Shown: positions 1 to 12,326, counted from the stretch's first letter. The stretch is 64,000 nucleotides of DNA from Heliopora coerulea (GCA_030142905.1 JASJOG010000188.1:496001-560000), one strand, 5' to 3'. Numbers and translations are program-made. The notes: generated by a model not told the origin, from the letters alone.

Positions 1-334
1 CCACGTTGATCGTAAGAACTATGAAATGACGGAATGAGACGTATGTCGTTGTGAACTGTAAGTCAGAAATGCTGCATGGCAGAGCAAAAGACAATTGATT
101 GTACCTTTCCATAACTTTGCGTTTATTGCACCGCTACATTTACAAGTTAGCAACTTTGTTGAAAGTAAAGATCGCCTGAAAGAGCATTGATTTTCTAACT
201 GTTTGCTTGAATGCAGTGTCGTATGACACGCTATTGAAATTGACATTTGACCACACCCAGTGAGTATTTTTAGTGATTCTGTATTAAGCGGCCAATTTCT
301 GAAGTCCCGAGGGTGGCATATACAGGTTCTACTG
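1..334 (-). mobile_element. Terminal part of a Tc1-like DNA transposon, cut by the window edge
   Basis: From about 142 to 334 this is the reverse complement of the terminal region of the Tc1-like element at 19026-24173. Both share the stretch around a bursting-like run of gccgcttaat/attaagcggcc motifs, the sequence for the CAACTTTGTTGAAAGTAAAG segment, and the terminal CAGTAGAACC. The end at 334 is followed by TA, the expected target duplication of this superfamily. Bases 1-141 do not match the other copy and could be interior of the element or flanking DNA. No transposase frame is visible here, so this is an end fragment or a non-autonomous copy. Confidence 0.75.
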
Positions 335-377
335 TATTTTCTTTTTGTTTTTTTTAATAGATTTTTAAAAAAAGCTT

Positions 378-424
<47 letters not shown>
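378..424. repeat. (TA)n microsatellite
   Basis: Near-perfect alternating TA run next to the transposon end. The open frame running through it on the minus strand is a low-complexity artefact. Confidence 0.95.
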
Positions 425-1560
425 CAGTATATTATATGTATAATATAGATATAGGTCATTTGTCACATTTTCCTCATCCTTTCAGGGCTTGCAAAAAAGT
501 ATTTGAAACTTGTAAAATACTTGCCCCGTATTACCTGGCAGTGACTACACAATTTAAGTTTACTTTATCACAAGATTTGTATTCACTACAGTTTTAATTC
601 TTGTCTTCAGTCGGCTGACTGCAAAAAGAAGAGCTTTAAGAAGGACGGTTGATTTGAGTGTCTGTCAGACTGGGATGCTAGTGGTTAAACAGTGGTACAG
701 TATTAATGGGCAGTATAAAACATAAAACAAAGCAAATCAAATCTTTTATCTTATTCAATGGCTTTGTTTTGTGTTTTATGCTGGGCACTAATATTTGTCT
801 AAAGATATAGTTATATTTAGCTTTATGTTGCTTTGTTGATTACTAAAATGCCACTAAATACTGGCCACTGTAAATATCTTTCACCACAATTTGTAGTCCT
901 TAATGAACAGACTTATATTTTTTCTATTGTCGATTACATTTTGCTAAACAAATGGTAACATAATGTCAAATGTTTGAAAGGGCCTTTTCACTCTTATGGT
1001 GAACTTTCACACAAAATGTCAATACGTATCTCATGTCCTTGTTTTTTGGCAGAGTACTATTGCATCCCAAACAGCCTAAACCACACTCCATTTTTTACAT
1101 TTCTTTTGGCTTCATGATATACCTCATTGAATAAAAATCTTTCTAGTCATAGTGGGCCTCTGATAATGACTTTCTCACCAGATCAAGTCATCTGATGTGT
1201 TAACACCTGTAACTGCACAGATCAAACTAAAGTGGAACCTATTTGTTTTATTAATGTGTAATGAGCAATTCAATGGGAAAAGGATATTTGAAAAGGTTCG
1301 TTCACAGCTACATATGAGAGGTTGAAAACATTCATCTTACATGTTGATCTTTGATCTGTGAAAAACAGAGGAGCATAATTGATTTATGCTTTTGCATGGA
1401 GAGCACCTTTGAAGGGTGTGGCCACAATTTGTTTAAAGTTTATCACATCATCTGGGTATCTGGGAATGTCCTTTAATAGATCATGGATACTTAATAATTC
1501 AATTTGTTGTCCTAATATCTCTGTATAAAATATGAAGTGGACATGCCCTTTTATTCTGTA
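425..1560. other. Stretch without recognisable gene
   Basis: A+T-rich sequence with no open frame worth keeping and no repeat that I can match elsewhere in the window. It may be intron of the gene whose possible last exon lies at 1965-2038. Confidence 0.5.
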
Positions 1561-1564
1561 TCAA

Positions 1565-1855
1565 TCACAAGTATGATTCTGAAATAGAATTGAAACACTG
1601 CATATCTTTTAATGGATAGTGTTAAGTTGTTGTGAGAATATCTCGTGCACTAAAATTGGATAAAACGTGCCTCCAATCTTTGTAGACACAATAGTTCAAC
1701 AGGTAGAGCAGCGGACCGGTATTGCGAAGGTGAGAGTTCAAGTCTTGCTCAAGTCAACTTTTTTTAGTTCATTTTGGCACTGTCAGGTTATCACAAAAAG
1801 TTTCTCTTCATGTATATCTCTGAGGATGATTCTCAAATAGCATCTATTACAGTAT
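1565..1855 (+). repeat. tRNA-derived SINE, copy 1
   Basis: The centre (about 1690-1765) resembles a tRNA gene, with an A-box-like segment around AGTTCAACAGGTAGAGCAG and a B-box-like GAGTTCAAGTC. The same core is found at 60285-60355 and, inverted, at 47375-47460. The flanking body carries the motif ATGATTCTGAAATAG before the core and ATGATTCTCAAATAG after it, so the copy covers slightly more than one repeat unit and looks circularly permuted. A functional tRNA is unlikely because the stems do not pair well. Confidence 0.65.
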
Positions 1856-1964
1856 AAAGTGTTTGTATTTACCAAAGTTACATGTATCCCCTGTCATATA
1901 ATTTGTTTCTGAAAACTCACTCAAGCTGTGAAATACTGCAGTATATTCCATTTGTTGTTTCTAG

Positions 1965-2038
1965 ATTATTTGCCTCCTCCACCAGTTGCACCAAAAGCAA
2001 ATGAACAGCAAAGACCAGAGGAGCATTTTATTAGGTAG
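1965..2038 (+). CDS. Possible terminal exon of an unrecognised gene
   Basis: A good 3' splice site (TTGTTTCTAG) is followed by 23 open codons rich in proline, glutamine and glutamate (YLPPPPVAPKANEQQ and further) and a TAG at 2036-2038. The frame needs one base from an upstream exon, which would lie to the left, possibly outside the window. About 1.8 kb downstream a clean AATAAA at 3799 is followed by a T/G-rich stretch, as expected for a 3' end. The alternative is an internal exon ending at ATTAG before GTAGCA. I do not recognise the protein. Confidence 0.35.
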
Positions 2039-3820
2039 CAATGTAATGATTGTGCATGTTTTATAATCTGTACTCTAGTAGCCAAGTTTTTGTATTAAGA
2101 GATATTATCCAGTTTATGGTCTAGTCTGGATGAACATTTGTTGCTCTGAAAAGCAGTATTTGCAGTACGTGTTTTGCAAATGTGTAACTGTGCAGGTGGA
2201 CAATGAGCTAAGAAAATATTTAGTTAATTCCAAAGGAGGTCAAATTAATAGCATGTTGATTTTGAGGTAGATGTAGCAGTACCAAGTTTGTGGACCTAGA
2301 GTGAACATTATAAACAGTGGTCTAGTGCTGTAAAAGAAAATGACCTTTCACTACTTGGAACAGTCTGTTGTAGGCTGCCAAATCTGATAGACAGGGATTA
2401 GTTTGGATATCATGATCTATCATGATAATTGTAAACAATTACCAATTCAGGATTTAAGGTGGTGGTCTTATACTCAAAATATTGATTTTTTGAAATATTA
2501 TTTTGGTTTTATTTTGTCTAAATTTTTTTTAGAATGCAATCTTGGTGATCTTTACGTGACCTTGACTGACTTTGAGGTTGTTTTGAGGCCCACTTTAGGG
2601 GAACAACCTTAAGGTTCTTCTCCCCAGTAGCCTTAAATGACCTTGAAAATTTTTACGTTGATCTTGACTTTTGGACAAAATTATGAAAACTTTATGAAAA
2701 CATTTAGCAGATGAAGAGCACCTTTTGGTCCTTGTTGAAAGTCTTGGAAGAATACAAATTCTATCATGCGTATTCAATGCTAAACTTTGATTTTTGCTTC
2801 TCTTGACATGTTAAAGTTGTTGAAAAGCATCATTTTAAAACATAAAATTAAATTAGTCTTTTTACCGATCCCTACCAAATTTTCAGCACAGATACGCAAC
2901 ATAACAATCTAGGAACTGAATCTATAAAATTTAATCTAATGTTGTAACACTTTCTAAAATTCTACATTGTCTAGTTACTTTGTCTTAAGTATTGAATGTT
3001 CTCTATTAGAATCTGTAAAAGAATCTGAAAAAGCTTGAGAAATATGGAGTTTTTTGAGTTTAGTACCTAGAGTAGCCTTTTGCTGATGCACAAAAACCTA
3101 TAAAAAACTTATCTGACCACTGGATAGTTCTACATCATGTTTGAAAGTAGGTACAATATTTAACTTTTTACACCCCATTATCTTGGTTTCCATGACAACC
3201 GACAACTATAAAAGATGACTTTAATAGTTAAAATTCGATTTGCTATTATAAAAACAAAACATTAGCCTTAATATTTAAACATCGAAAATTTTTTTTTTTA
3301 TACAAGACCACCTTAAGTACTTCTGTTAAAATAATCTTAGATAATTCATTAGCTCCTGATCGGTGTACTGTAAATCAAGTAGAACATTGTCCTGATTTAC
3401 GTAATCTTCTGCCTTGATATTCCCAGCTAAAATTCCCAGAAAACTTCAAAATTGCTGGTAAACATTGAGTTTAAAGTGCACTTGTGTTTACAATATACGT
3501 GTGCAAACGATGTGTGATTTAAAACAACTTGCCTTGTCAATCCACTTACAGTTCTCAGCTGCTCATGTTGGATCACTTCCTTTTTTGATATTTTAAGGTG
3601 GTTTGATTATTAATAATGCTTATCCTTAATTCCAACAGTCTATGAAAAGAAAAAAAACAAACTAATTAGCAGTATTAGTCAGAATTCTGCATGCTTACTC
3701 TGACTTCACTATGCATATTCCTTAAATATCCTTGAATAATAAATGTACAGTAAATATGCATTAATATGGATGTAATACAGTGTATGCTGTGGCACTGAAA
3801 TAAAGTTTTATTATTGTCAT
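2039..3820 (+). other. Possible 3' untranslated region with polyA signal at 3799-3804
   Basis: No coding frame is supported. If the exon at 1965-2038 is real, this would be its 3' UTR, ending soon after AATAAA at 3799-3804. An AT-rich direct-repeat flavour (repeated CTTGA and TGACCTTG motifs near 2550-2660) is visible but no clear element. Confidence 0.3.
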
Positions 3821-4189
3821 TATTTCTTGTTGACTGTTTGCTCATAATTAACTAAGGCTTGTTGTCTAATTGTTAAATATTAGGTCTTAAGAATACTTAA
3901 CAGATACTGTAGCAATACATTTGTAGAACCTTTAATCCAGTATGTTTAAAAAGCACTAGTAAGATGTGAGCTTTCAAAAAGTGGTGCAATGATCCTTTCT
4001 TAACGGCACACAATCAATTATACAGCTCAGTATAAAGTAAAGTTTTATCGTAGATCAATTTTGAAGTTTAAACTTTCATTGCCAGTTGTTCTAACCTAAG
4101 AAATTCACATTAAAATGGTAAATAATAGGGTAAACTTTGTTACACGTGTATCATACTTCATGTCACCTGTGTGACTACAATATTTTTTA

Positions 4190-4977
4190 AGTGAATTTTA
4201 TGCCATGTGTGAAATTCTGTTTTCATATATGAAACAATACAATCAAAGACAAATGGCAATTCTTGTGTGAAAATTTAGGTGAATGCACATGATGCATATG
4301 AATTTTCATATAATATTATGAAATAAAATTCGTATATGAAGTTACCAAATGATATCCGAAGTGCTATGTCATATTTAAATCCATCCATATAAATTTCATT
4401 ATTTCATATGTCAAAGTATGTTATGTAAAATCCTATTTTCATATACAAAATAAAACATTCCATATAAAAGTGCCTATATATTCATTTGTTAAATGTATAA
4501 CACATCTAAATTCACATATGACTCTATCATTTCATCCATGTTAATTCATATATGGAGTATCTCATATGAAATGTTCATATCAAAATTTCATATGTGATTT
4601 ATTTTAAATATATAACAATTTCATGTCTAAAATTTTCCCTTTTATTTATGAAATTTTTATTTCGTATATGAAAGTGCCTATTCATATGCGAAAAGTATAT
4701 CACAAATAAATCCACATATGATTCCATCATTTTATCTATGAAAATTCCATATATGTAACGTAAATCATGTATGAAATCTCCAATTTTTTTATGAAATTTC
4801 AATTTCATTTGTGCAACGAAAATTTCATATGTGATTTTTTGAAAATGAAATTGCCCCTTTGATATATGAAATTGCAATTTCATATGTGAAATTTAAAGTT
4901 CATGTATGAAATTTTTCATTTCATATATGAAATTGCCGTTTCATATATTAAATCTTATGTGAAATTTTCGTAAGGGG
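4190..4977. repeat. Array of short palindromes of the TTTCATATGTGAAA type
   Basis: About 790 bp are built from many imperfect repeats of a self-complementary word, variants of AATTTCATATATGAAAT. The spacing is irregular, so it is not a simple satellite. The array ends in GTGAAATTTTCGTAAG at about 4960-4975. A second array at 53757-54085 has the same word and the same closing motif, so both seem to be members of one element family. The 94-residue minus-strand frame at 4599-4883 is a by-product of the repeats. Confidence 0.8.
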
Positions 4978-7610
4978 CTACAAATATTCTGAACGGATCA
5001 TAGTTTTGCCAAGCAGTCGGTCAGCACTTCAATAGCGCTAAGCTTGTAGCCAGAATTATTTCCTCTAAAAAGGTTGCTAACGTTGCTTAAAGAAAACTTT
5101 CTCTCCGGATTTTTACGTGAATATGTTTGCTTTAATATTATTTTTGAACCCTTAAAATTTGAGTTGTGGCTTCGAAATCTACCTTAGAAGCCCTAAAACC
5201 TCAAATTAAAGTTCCTTTCAGCCCACGTCAGAAGCGGTATCAAACCTGGCGAATTGCGAACGACATGACAACATGAAGCCACCGGAAAATGATGTAGTAC
5301 TGATACATTGGGGCTTAAAGGTTAATTGCCATGGTTAAATACAACGTCACCCAGTCTTTCGCTTCTTAACAAGAAGAAAGAGAAATGGGGCAAAACGTAT
5401 CTAGTTGTTGAAAGATCTCGAAGAAATCATTGAAGTGTTCATCAATGAGAAGTTGGCTCGTTGTGTGCAAGATGCTAAGTATATCACGTAACTCAGGATC
5501 CAAAAGCAGAAAATGTCTGAGATTCAATTATGGGATAATTCACTAGTTCCTCGACTTGACTCTAAATCAAAAAGCCATAACCAACAATATTCAAACCATA
5601 CTGTGTTTTGCAAAGAAAATGAAATTATTCCAGGGTTAAATTCTGTTTAATGTCGCACAGCAAGTTCCCACAACAATGACACTTTCTATGGAGAAAGTTT
5701 CCCGTGGATTTTTTTGGATCGCCCAGTTCTAGTTCGTCGTTGACACTATTGCGTTTGCTGCAGCACCAGATGCAGTGACAATTATTGATGGTTCAACAAC
5801 AGTTGACCGAAAACTAGTCGTGTACAACGTACAGAATAAGGTGCAATAGATCAATTTTCGTATTCAAACAAAGTAAACTGTGAAAATTGTGAGTTGAGTA
5901 GCTAGTGTATAAAAATTGAGAGGATTATGGTAACCGAAAATACAACGGTACCGTCGAGCATCGATTTTCCAGTTTTTTTATGTTTCACGAAGGAAAGCTT
6001 CAAATATCGGAGTCCAGAAACTATGAATATTTTGCGACAGTTTGTAGACCAAAGAGAATATTATTTATAAACAATTTTACCAATTTTTTTTATTTCCTAC
6101 AAGGCAAAAGACCTCTTGCCAAGCATAAAATGATTGATCTTGGTGATCGATCTTTGGATGATATGGACAAGATCGAACGTTATTATCACCTTATTATCAC
6201 AGAACCCTACGATATATTATTCAATTTGTCCAACTTAAATTGTAATAGTCTTTGCCATGGTCAACAATGATGTTAATTAAGGACGGTGATATAATGCAAG
6301 ATCTCCGAGACTTTTGTATCACCGACCGATTAAGTCTTCAACCCAAAATATGCAAGGAATCATCAACGTTTCGGAGAACGTTCGGTGGAAAACCGTGCAA
6401 ATCTCTGGAATCGAATCGTCTTCTAACGAGGGGTATTTTGTTTCCCAGTCAAAAGTCTCCGAAACTTCGATGTAATTATTGGACGTTTTATGATGGAGAT
6501 CCACCACCCTAACTCAAAACGTTTCAGACAAGGAAAATTAATAAGAGTTTTTAATCTCTTTTCTTCTGTGCTTCACATGTGCTTAAAGCTACTTGCAGTA
6601 ATACAATGGTTTTCTGCCACAAATATCTGCATAGTCAATTTTAACTGCCTCAGTTTTAATGAATAGTTGGTCTTCATCACAAAAACTTGACACTGTCGAA
6701 AAAAAAGAGAAAGACGAGGATTGTATGAAATATAGTGATTAACTGGCATTTTGAAAATCATGCAAATTGAACATTTTTGGGTCAATTCATTCCTAGCAAT
6801 ATAGCTCAGAAACATAAAGGCGAAAGAATCCTCCGTCCGAGAGTTTCCTACTGATATAGGGCTGCGCGATATCACAATTCCGCTTTTGCCGCCTGCCATT
6901 ACGACAATCGTGATTAATAAATTGATTTTTTTTAATGTGACACCTACTGCGTCGTTCCTCCAAGTCTCGTTTGTTCAGCTCGGCAAGTGGCTCACGAACT
7001 TTAAGTTGACATGTCTTACCACCAGAGATATTAAATTATCGAAATTCCATTAATACTTTGATCATTGTATCCAACATGGCGTCATTACTGTAAGTGGTCT
7101 TCTAGTAGCCAAATTCATTTGATAAGGAAGTCTTCCAAACTTTGACTTCATAGTTCCAGCTTGACCAATCCATTTGAGTGCGTTAAAGTTTCAAGGAAGC
7201 TACTGTGGTTTGTTTTGTGAGACTTTTGAGTAAGGGACAAATTGAAGACAATAGCCTTCAGTTAGCTCGTAGCTAACAGAAGGAAACAGTAATCACCTGA
7301 CATTTATATCATACCAAATAACTAATCAAATAAATTGATATATCAAGACAGTCCCCCAACCCCTTCGATCTTGTCGCCACTACTATAATATTCTCAAACG
7401 AATACCAAACATTTAGGTTACCTATCCATGTCTTTCATGTACATAGCCACGTGGATCCTACTAGATGAGAAAATGAAAAATCCACGAAAAGTGGATCAGA
7501 TAACCTATGAACCGTAGTAAAATTGCTTGTTCTTAAAGCAATTTTATGGTTTATTTTTATGAGCGAGTACCTACGTTTGTTCATATGATATAAACCCTTC
7601 GTCTTGTCGC
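4978..7610. other. Stretch without recognisable gene
   Basis: Several short frames of 60-110 codons occur (for example 5980-6270 plus and 6573-6899 minus), but none has splice-site support, recognisable motifs or a matching partner. I see no structured repeat here. Confidence 0.45.
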
Positions 7611-7611
7611 G

Positions 7612-7685
7612 AGAGCTATAAATATTCGCTATAAATAAGAGCTATAAATATTCGCAATATAATAAGAGCTATAAATATTCGCAAA
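7612..7685. repeat. Short tandem repeat, about three units
   Basis: The motif GAGCTATAAATATTCGC recurs at about 7612, 7645 and 7668 with small spacers of AATA or AATATAATAA. Confidence 0.8.
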
Positions 7686-7863
7686 CTTTTCAATTAGCAA
7701 GAGATGTCAATTATGTTTTTAACCACAGGGAGCCTGATTGGTGAGAAAATCAAAAAGTCGTGATAACTACGTCAGGTACACGAGGGTTTCTGAGCGTTTA
7801 CTCCGGGATCCAGTAGTAAAACTCCTTTTGCTTTTTTGAAAAAAAAATCAATTTCACTGCTAA

Positions 7864-8294
7864 TTTTTTTGGTTTTAGAGCAGGTAATTGGAACCACACT
7901 GGTGTTACAGATGTGTAGTTGTGATTGTCTAACGATTGGGAGTGAAACTGTTAATGATGGAACGCGCTTTTACCCGCAGGCTATAGTGAGCGTGACATGG
8001 CTACACTAGTGGTATGCCATGTAGAGTTGAGTGAATGAGTGAGTCTTTAGTTTCAGAGTAAATCGTGGAGTATACATTTGTGTTGTGAAGGTGTATTAGT
8101 AATTACCACGAGTGCGATCCGGGAATTCAAAACCGACCACCCGGCCTTAGGGTTTTACCGACAGTTAGACGGCTACGCAGTTGGCCATGCAATGTAGAGT
8201 TTAATAAAAAAAAAATATGTATGAATACAGAGAGAAAGAGTAAAATATGCGTAACATTGTCTCGTGCGCATAAACATGTTGAGACACAACCCTG
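7864..8294 (-). mobile_element. Ribozyme-headed short retroelement, copy 1
   Basis: On the minus strand this roughly 430-bp unit begins at the predicted hammerhead cleavage site (8294) with CAGGGTTGTG and ends at about 7864 in TCTAAAACCAAAAAAA, an A-rich tail. It is more than 90% alike by eye to the plus-strand copy at 9065-9490 and more distantly to 13613-14040. No protein is encoded. The hammerhead just upstream, the fixed 5' end and the A-rich 3' end fit a small non-autonomous retroelement. A fragment of a Penelope pseudo-LTR or a retrozyme is an alternative. Confidence 0.65.
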
Positions 8295-8332
8295 GACGTA
8301 CGTTTCGGCCTTCTGTGGCCTCTTCAGCAGGG
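8290..8332 (-). ncRNA. Hammerhead ribozyme, type I layout
   Basis: On the minus strand the conserved core is complete. CUGAAGA is at 8327-8321, stem II is GGCC/GGCC with loop ACAGAA at 8320-8307, GAA is at 8306-8304, and the cleavage triplet GUC ends at 8295. Stem I pairs CCCUG (8332-8328) with CAGGG (8294-8290). Stem III is only AC/GU around a palindromic GUAC loop. Very short stem III with palindromic loop is known for hammerheads of Penelope-like elements and retrozymes, which are thought to work as dimers. Predicted cleavage lies between 8295 and 8294. Activity is inferred, not shown. Confidence 0.75.
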
Positions 8333-8334
8333 GT

Positions 8335-9064
8335 TTGGGGTTGGCGGTCAATGTTATACCGTCGGAAGAAAACCGATAAACAGTAAAAAATACAGTGAAA
8401 TAAAATATAAGTAGTAGGAGCTAAAATTTGTGCTTACCAGTCTTGTTGTGTGTCTTGGGAAGACCAATTCTGCGTGCCATCGTAATCTTAAGGGAAGTTT
8501 ACCACGTGTTGAGAGAAGGTGGGTATCCGTGTTAGCGCAGGGCCGGCGGAACGCTTTTGCAAGTGGAGCGGCTACAAGAAACACATGAAAGAAAACGAGT
8601 CGAATAGCATGGCGTTTTGTATGAACAGAATGGGAGCGTGAAAGAGTTGTGATGTGAAGTTTAAGCGAGTAGTGTTTATATGAGCAAGCGGCTACGTTGT
8701 TCATACAATGTAGCCAAACAGCTAATGCCACTTTGTCTGATGAACTAAGTTGCCACGGGGTAATTGAGAAAATCCCAAGGTCACCCCGAAGAAAAACCCC
8801 AGAATTGAAAGAAAAACCGCAGACCGGAAACCGTGGGTGTGGAACAGTTGGGGACTGGGGCAAACTTTTTTAAAAACATTTACTTTACTGATTTCAGTAT
8901 TTGAAAATTGAAACTTCCATAAAAATTAACAGAATATATTATAGTAAAGAGCACAAAACATGAAAAGGAACTCTAAAGCAAACATTTAGCAAGAATTTCT
9001 AATGTATAAAAACAAATGTTCCCACCGACTTGGGAACGTGACAAAACGACACAGGATTTGTGTA
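8335..9064. other. Spacer between two inverted ribozyme-element copies
   Basis: This region is less A+T-rich than its surroundings and contains a 169-codon open frame on the minus strand (8354-8863) without recognisable motif or homologous copy in the window. It could be the upstream part of the element carrying the hammerhead, since it lies directly upstream of the ribozyme on the same strand. I do not propose a protein function. Confidence 0.35.
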
Positions 9065-9490
9065 CAGGGTTGTGTCCCAAGATATTTATGCACGAGACAA
9101 TGTTACGCATATTTTACTCTTTCTCTCTGTATTCATACATACTTCTTTATTAAACTCTACATTGCATGGCCAACTGCGTAGCCGTCTAACTGTTGGCAAA
9201 ACCCTAAGGCCGGGTGGTCGGTTTTGAATTCCCGGATCGCACTCGTGGTAATTACTAATACACCTTCACAACACAAATGTATACTCCACGATTTACTCTG
9301 AAACTAAAGACTCATACTCATTCACTCAACTCTACATGGCATACCACTAGTGTAGCCATGTCACGCTCACTACAGCCCGCGGGTAAAAGCGCGTTCCATC
9401 ATTAACAGTTTCACTCCCAATCGTTAGACAATCACAACTACACATCTGTAACACCAGTGTGGTTCCAATTACCTGCTCTAAAACCAAAAA
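9065..9490 (+). mobile_element. Ribozyme-headed short retroelement, copy 2
   Basis: This plus-strand copy starts at 9065 with CAGGGTTGTG. This is exactly the first base after the hammerhead cleavage site of copy 1; the sequence before 9065 no longer matches. It ends near 9490 in TCTAAAACCAAAAATACC. With copy 1 it forms a long inverted repeat with arms of about 430 bp and a 730-bp spacer. The precise start suggests a template already cut by the ribozyme. Confidence 0.65.
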
Positions 9491-9499
9491 TACCAAAAA

Positions 9500-11870
9500 A
9501 ATCATGCAAAACCAGCAGTAATTTTATATTGTACTTTATATAATCAAATCGTAATTTTTTAGTGTGATGATAAATATAAACGTTGGACACCAAGTGCCCA
9601 GAAATTATACCTGATTCTTAAAATCATAAAAAAATTATGATCTTATGGAAAAACCCTAGATTTTATGACAAAAACCCCAGAACTCCAGGTTGAAGTAAAA
9701 AACCCCAGATCTGGCGTAAAAACCCCAGGCGTGGCAACGTTGCTGATGAAGGCTTCAGTTAATAAGTCCAAAGGTCGGCAATAAACAATTTACGTCAACG
9801 TGGTATGGCTCACTCACACCTTGAACAACCTTCTGTGCTTGCATTTGCATCTTGACTTGGAAGGCACAAAGTGAATACCAAGGTTTTCAGGTTACCACCG
9901 AACCTGATCATGGACAAGAACTATGCACGGTATATAACTGATGGTTATACTCTTCAACGCATATTGTCTTGCACATTGGAAACATATAACAAAAGGTCAA
10001 ATGAGAGAACATAGACAGAACAAAAGACAAAAGAAAACAATCATGCATAAAAGGGTTAATTTGATGAAATATTGCGAAATGTTAACATTCCTCTCAATAG
10101 CTGATTGAACGAAAATGTTAACAATGTTTAGACGCATTCTAAAATGCATTTCGAGACAGGGTTGGTTTCGCAAAAAAATTCGTTTCCTGTTTGAGAGAAG
10201 AGTTTTATTAGGATTTACCATGAGTTATAAAGTTTACTGTAAGTAAACATAAATACATGATTGGTAAAGAATACTAACTTAGGAATCAAACATTTGCATG
10301 AAGAAGACAGTACTGCAAAATATTAAATACAAAATACAAAAAATACAAATAGGAAACTAATTATCAACACACAAAAGACAACTGCTGTGCCTTTTGTATT
10401 CTTGCCCAAGCTTTGACTTTATTTAAGTCCATTTTGAGGAAGGCATTCTCCATTTGCTGCCTGCGGCATGTCGACATATCGTGTTGACTTCAATTGTTTC
10501 ACTTTTTAAAGTAAACTGAACTAAACCAAGGTAAGCTGATAAATGTTTTCACTTGGAATAATTGTCTATAATACATAGTTTTTGGTCAGCATGTTTAGGC
10601 AGATAAGGCAACAGATCATTCTGTCAAGTTGCTCCCTAAGTAAACCTGTTTGGTAAAATTAGACTACGAAAAGTCAGTCTGGCGTCGGTCTCAGGACAAC
10701 CGCATGTCTTTCATGAAACATCTTACCTATATTGCCAGACGAGCACGAGAAAGCAAATTATTAATGTTTGGTGGAAATAAGTGTTATTTTTTTTACTGTT
10801 TATGAAAAGCTAGTTATGTAGTTACAATTGGTATGTCACGTCCCATCATAAGTCAAGCTTGAAGCCCTGGCTAAACTTTCAAATGTTTTTCAACAACATT
10901 GGCAAATACTTGTTGGCCAACAATGTTCATTGGATGAAGAATTGCTTTAGGTGAAACATTTTGCCTAAGCAATGGTGAGGTATAAATGCTGGATCATTTA
11001 ACCGCTTTTTCGATATTACAAACCAAGGATGTCGACCGTTATTCTAAAACAATTTTCGCACGTTTAGCTCCTTTTTTATATTGGATGCGGCGAAGGTCTA
11101 TTGCTGCTTTGTTTTTAAATGCAACGCCAACCAGAAAGTTATTGCCCATGAAAACTTAAGACGTTATTCGTTACGATGTAAATGAAATCAATCGTTTAAT
11201 TTGCGCGGAGATTTCGGAAACAAATGGCTTTAGGTTTACTATGCAAAATTTTTCATTTTGTTTACAGAAAAGAATTGATAAATCGAAGTAAATAGTTTAG
11301 AGATTTAAAAGAAGATTCTCGATCACTACATTAAGATCTCCCACCGAATATGCTCACAAAGAAGGTATCTTTAGGATTTACACGACCAAAAATCTCAAAG
11401 CTTATTGCAAGTGGTTTCCACTTCAGGATTGTGGCAAATCTTCAAACAGGTCGTGGCAATTGCAGTTGTTCCGTCAAGTTTAGAAAAATCTCTTGTTGAC
11501 TATCATGAATCACCTTGCCGCGTTAAGAAGAGATAGCAAGTTGTTGAAACAATGTGGAATGTGAGAGACTTGTTGGAACGACTTTTAACAAATCTGAACA
11601 CTCGTCAATGTTAGTACAAGTGGTTTCCACCAAGTTGTTTTTAAGTTGTTTTCGACGAACGTAAATGAAGTTAACATTAACATTCCAAGATCTGAATTGT
11701 CATTGCATGTCTGAACGTATCTGTTGTCTGAAACATGCTCGATAATTTTGCTGATTTTTAACTATGTTTTGAACAAAGTTCGAACAAGTTTTTATTGATG
11801 ATTATTAAAGAAAACCCAATCATATGATTTCATCTTTCTGACCTCTCAAAGACTTAAAAAATCTTAACAG
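9500..11870. other. Stretch without recognisable gene
   Basis: At about 9640-9735 the phrase AAAAACCCCAGA recurs four times with short spacers and ends in GGCGTGGCAACGTTG; a similar phrase occurs near 8785-8830. From 9740 to 11870 I see only short frames with no support. A motif-rich stretch around 10880-10930 repeats AACAACATTGG/CCAACAATGTT as an imperfect palindrome. Confidence 0.4.
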
Positions 11871-12326
11871 GTGGCAAAAGCGGACTGGCTATGTTTTGCA
11901 CCCTCGGGCCCAAGGGAATGTTGGGCCCCCTAATGAGACAGACTCGAAACTTGCACTGTAGTTAGTGCTCACTTTTCACGAATAATTTCCTTTACTTTTA
12001 CGAGTTATTGAGTTTCATCTGTTTTTCTTTGAATGCGAACTTTCAAAAAATTACTCTCTGTAAAAATGACTGGCTTTATGTTAACATATGGTAGTACAAT
12101 TGGTTAATTGTTACAATCCTATACCAACAAAACACGTTTTGTTAATACAGGTGCTCACTTAGTTATGCACATGCTAGTGGCTTATAAACACGACAGTTTT
12201 ATTTCTATCTTAATACATGTAGATATACAGTATATTTGTTCTTGGAGGTATTGCAGCAACAAAACTCTAGATGCTGATGCATCTTTCTAATATTATATTT
12301 CTAAATTTGAGGATCTTTTTCTTCAA

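Noticed and set aside
19..459. 146-codon minus-strand frame
   Set aside because: Runs through the TA repeat and a transposon end; no protein features.
8354..8863. 169-codon open frame on the minus strand between inverted ribozyme elements
   Set aside because: No motif, no second copy and no splice support. It may reflect the higher G+C content here. Kept only as a note in the spacer entry.
7864..9490. Reading the inverted ribozyme-element pair as terminal inverted repeats of one DNA transposon
   Set aside because: The arms occur singly (copy 3), have different 5' ends relative to the ribozyme, and end in A-rich tails. No target duplication was found at the outer borders.
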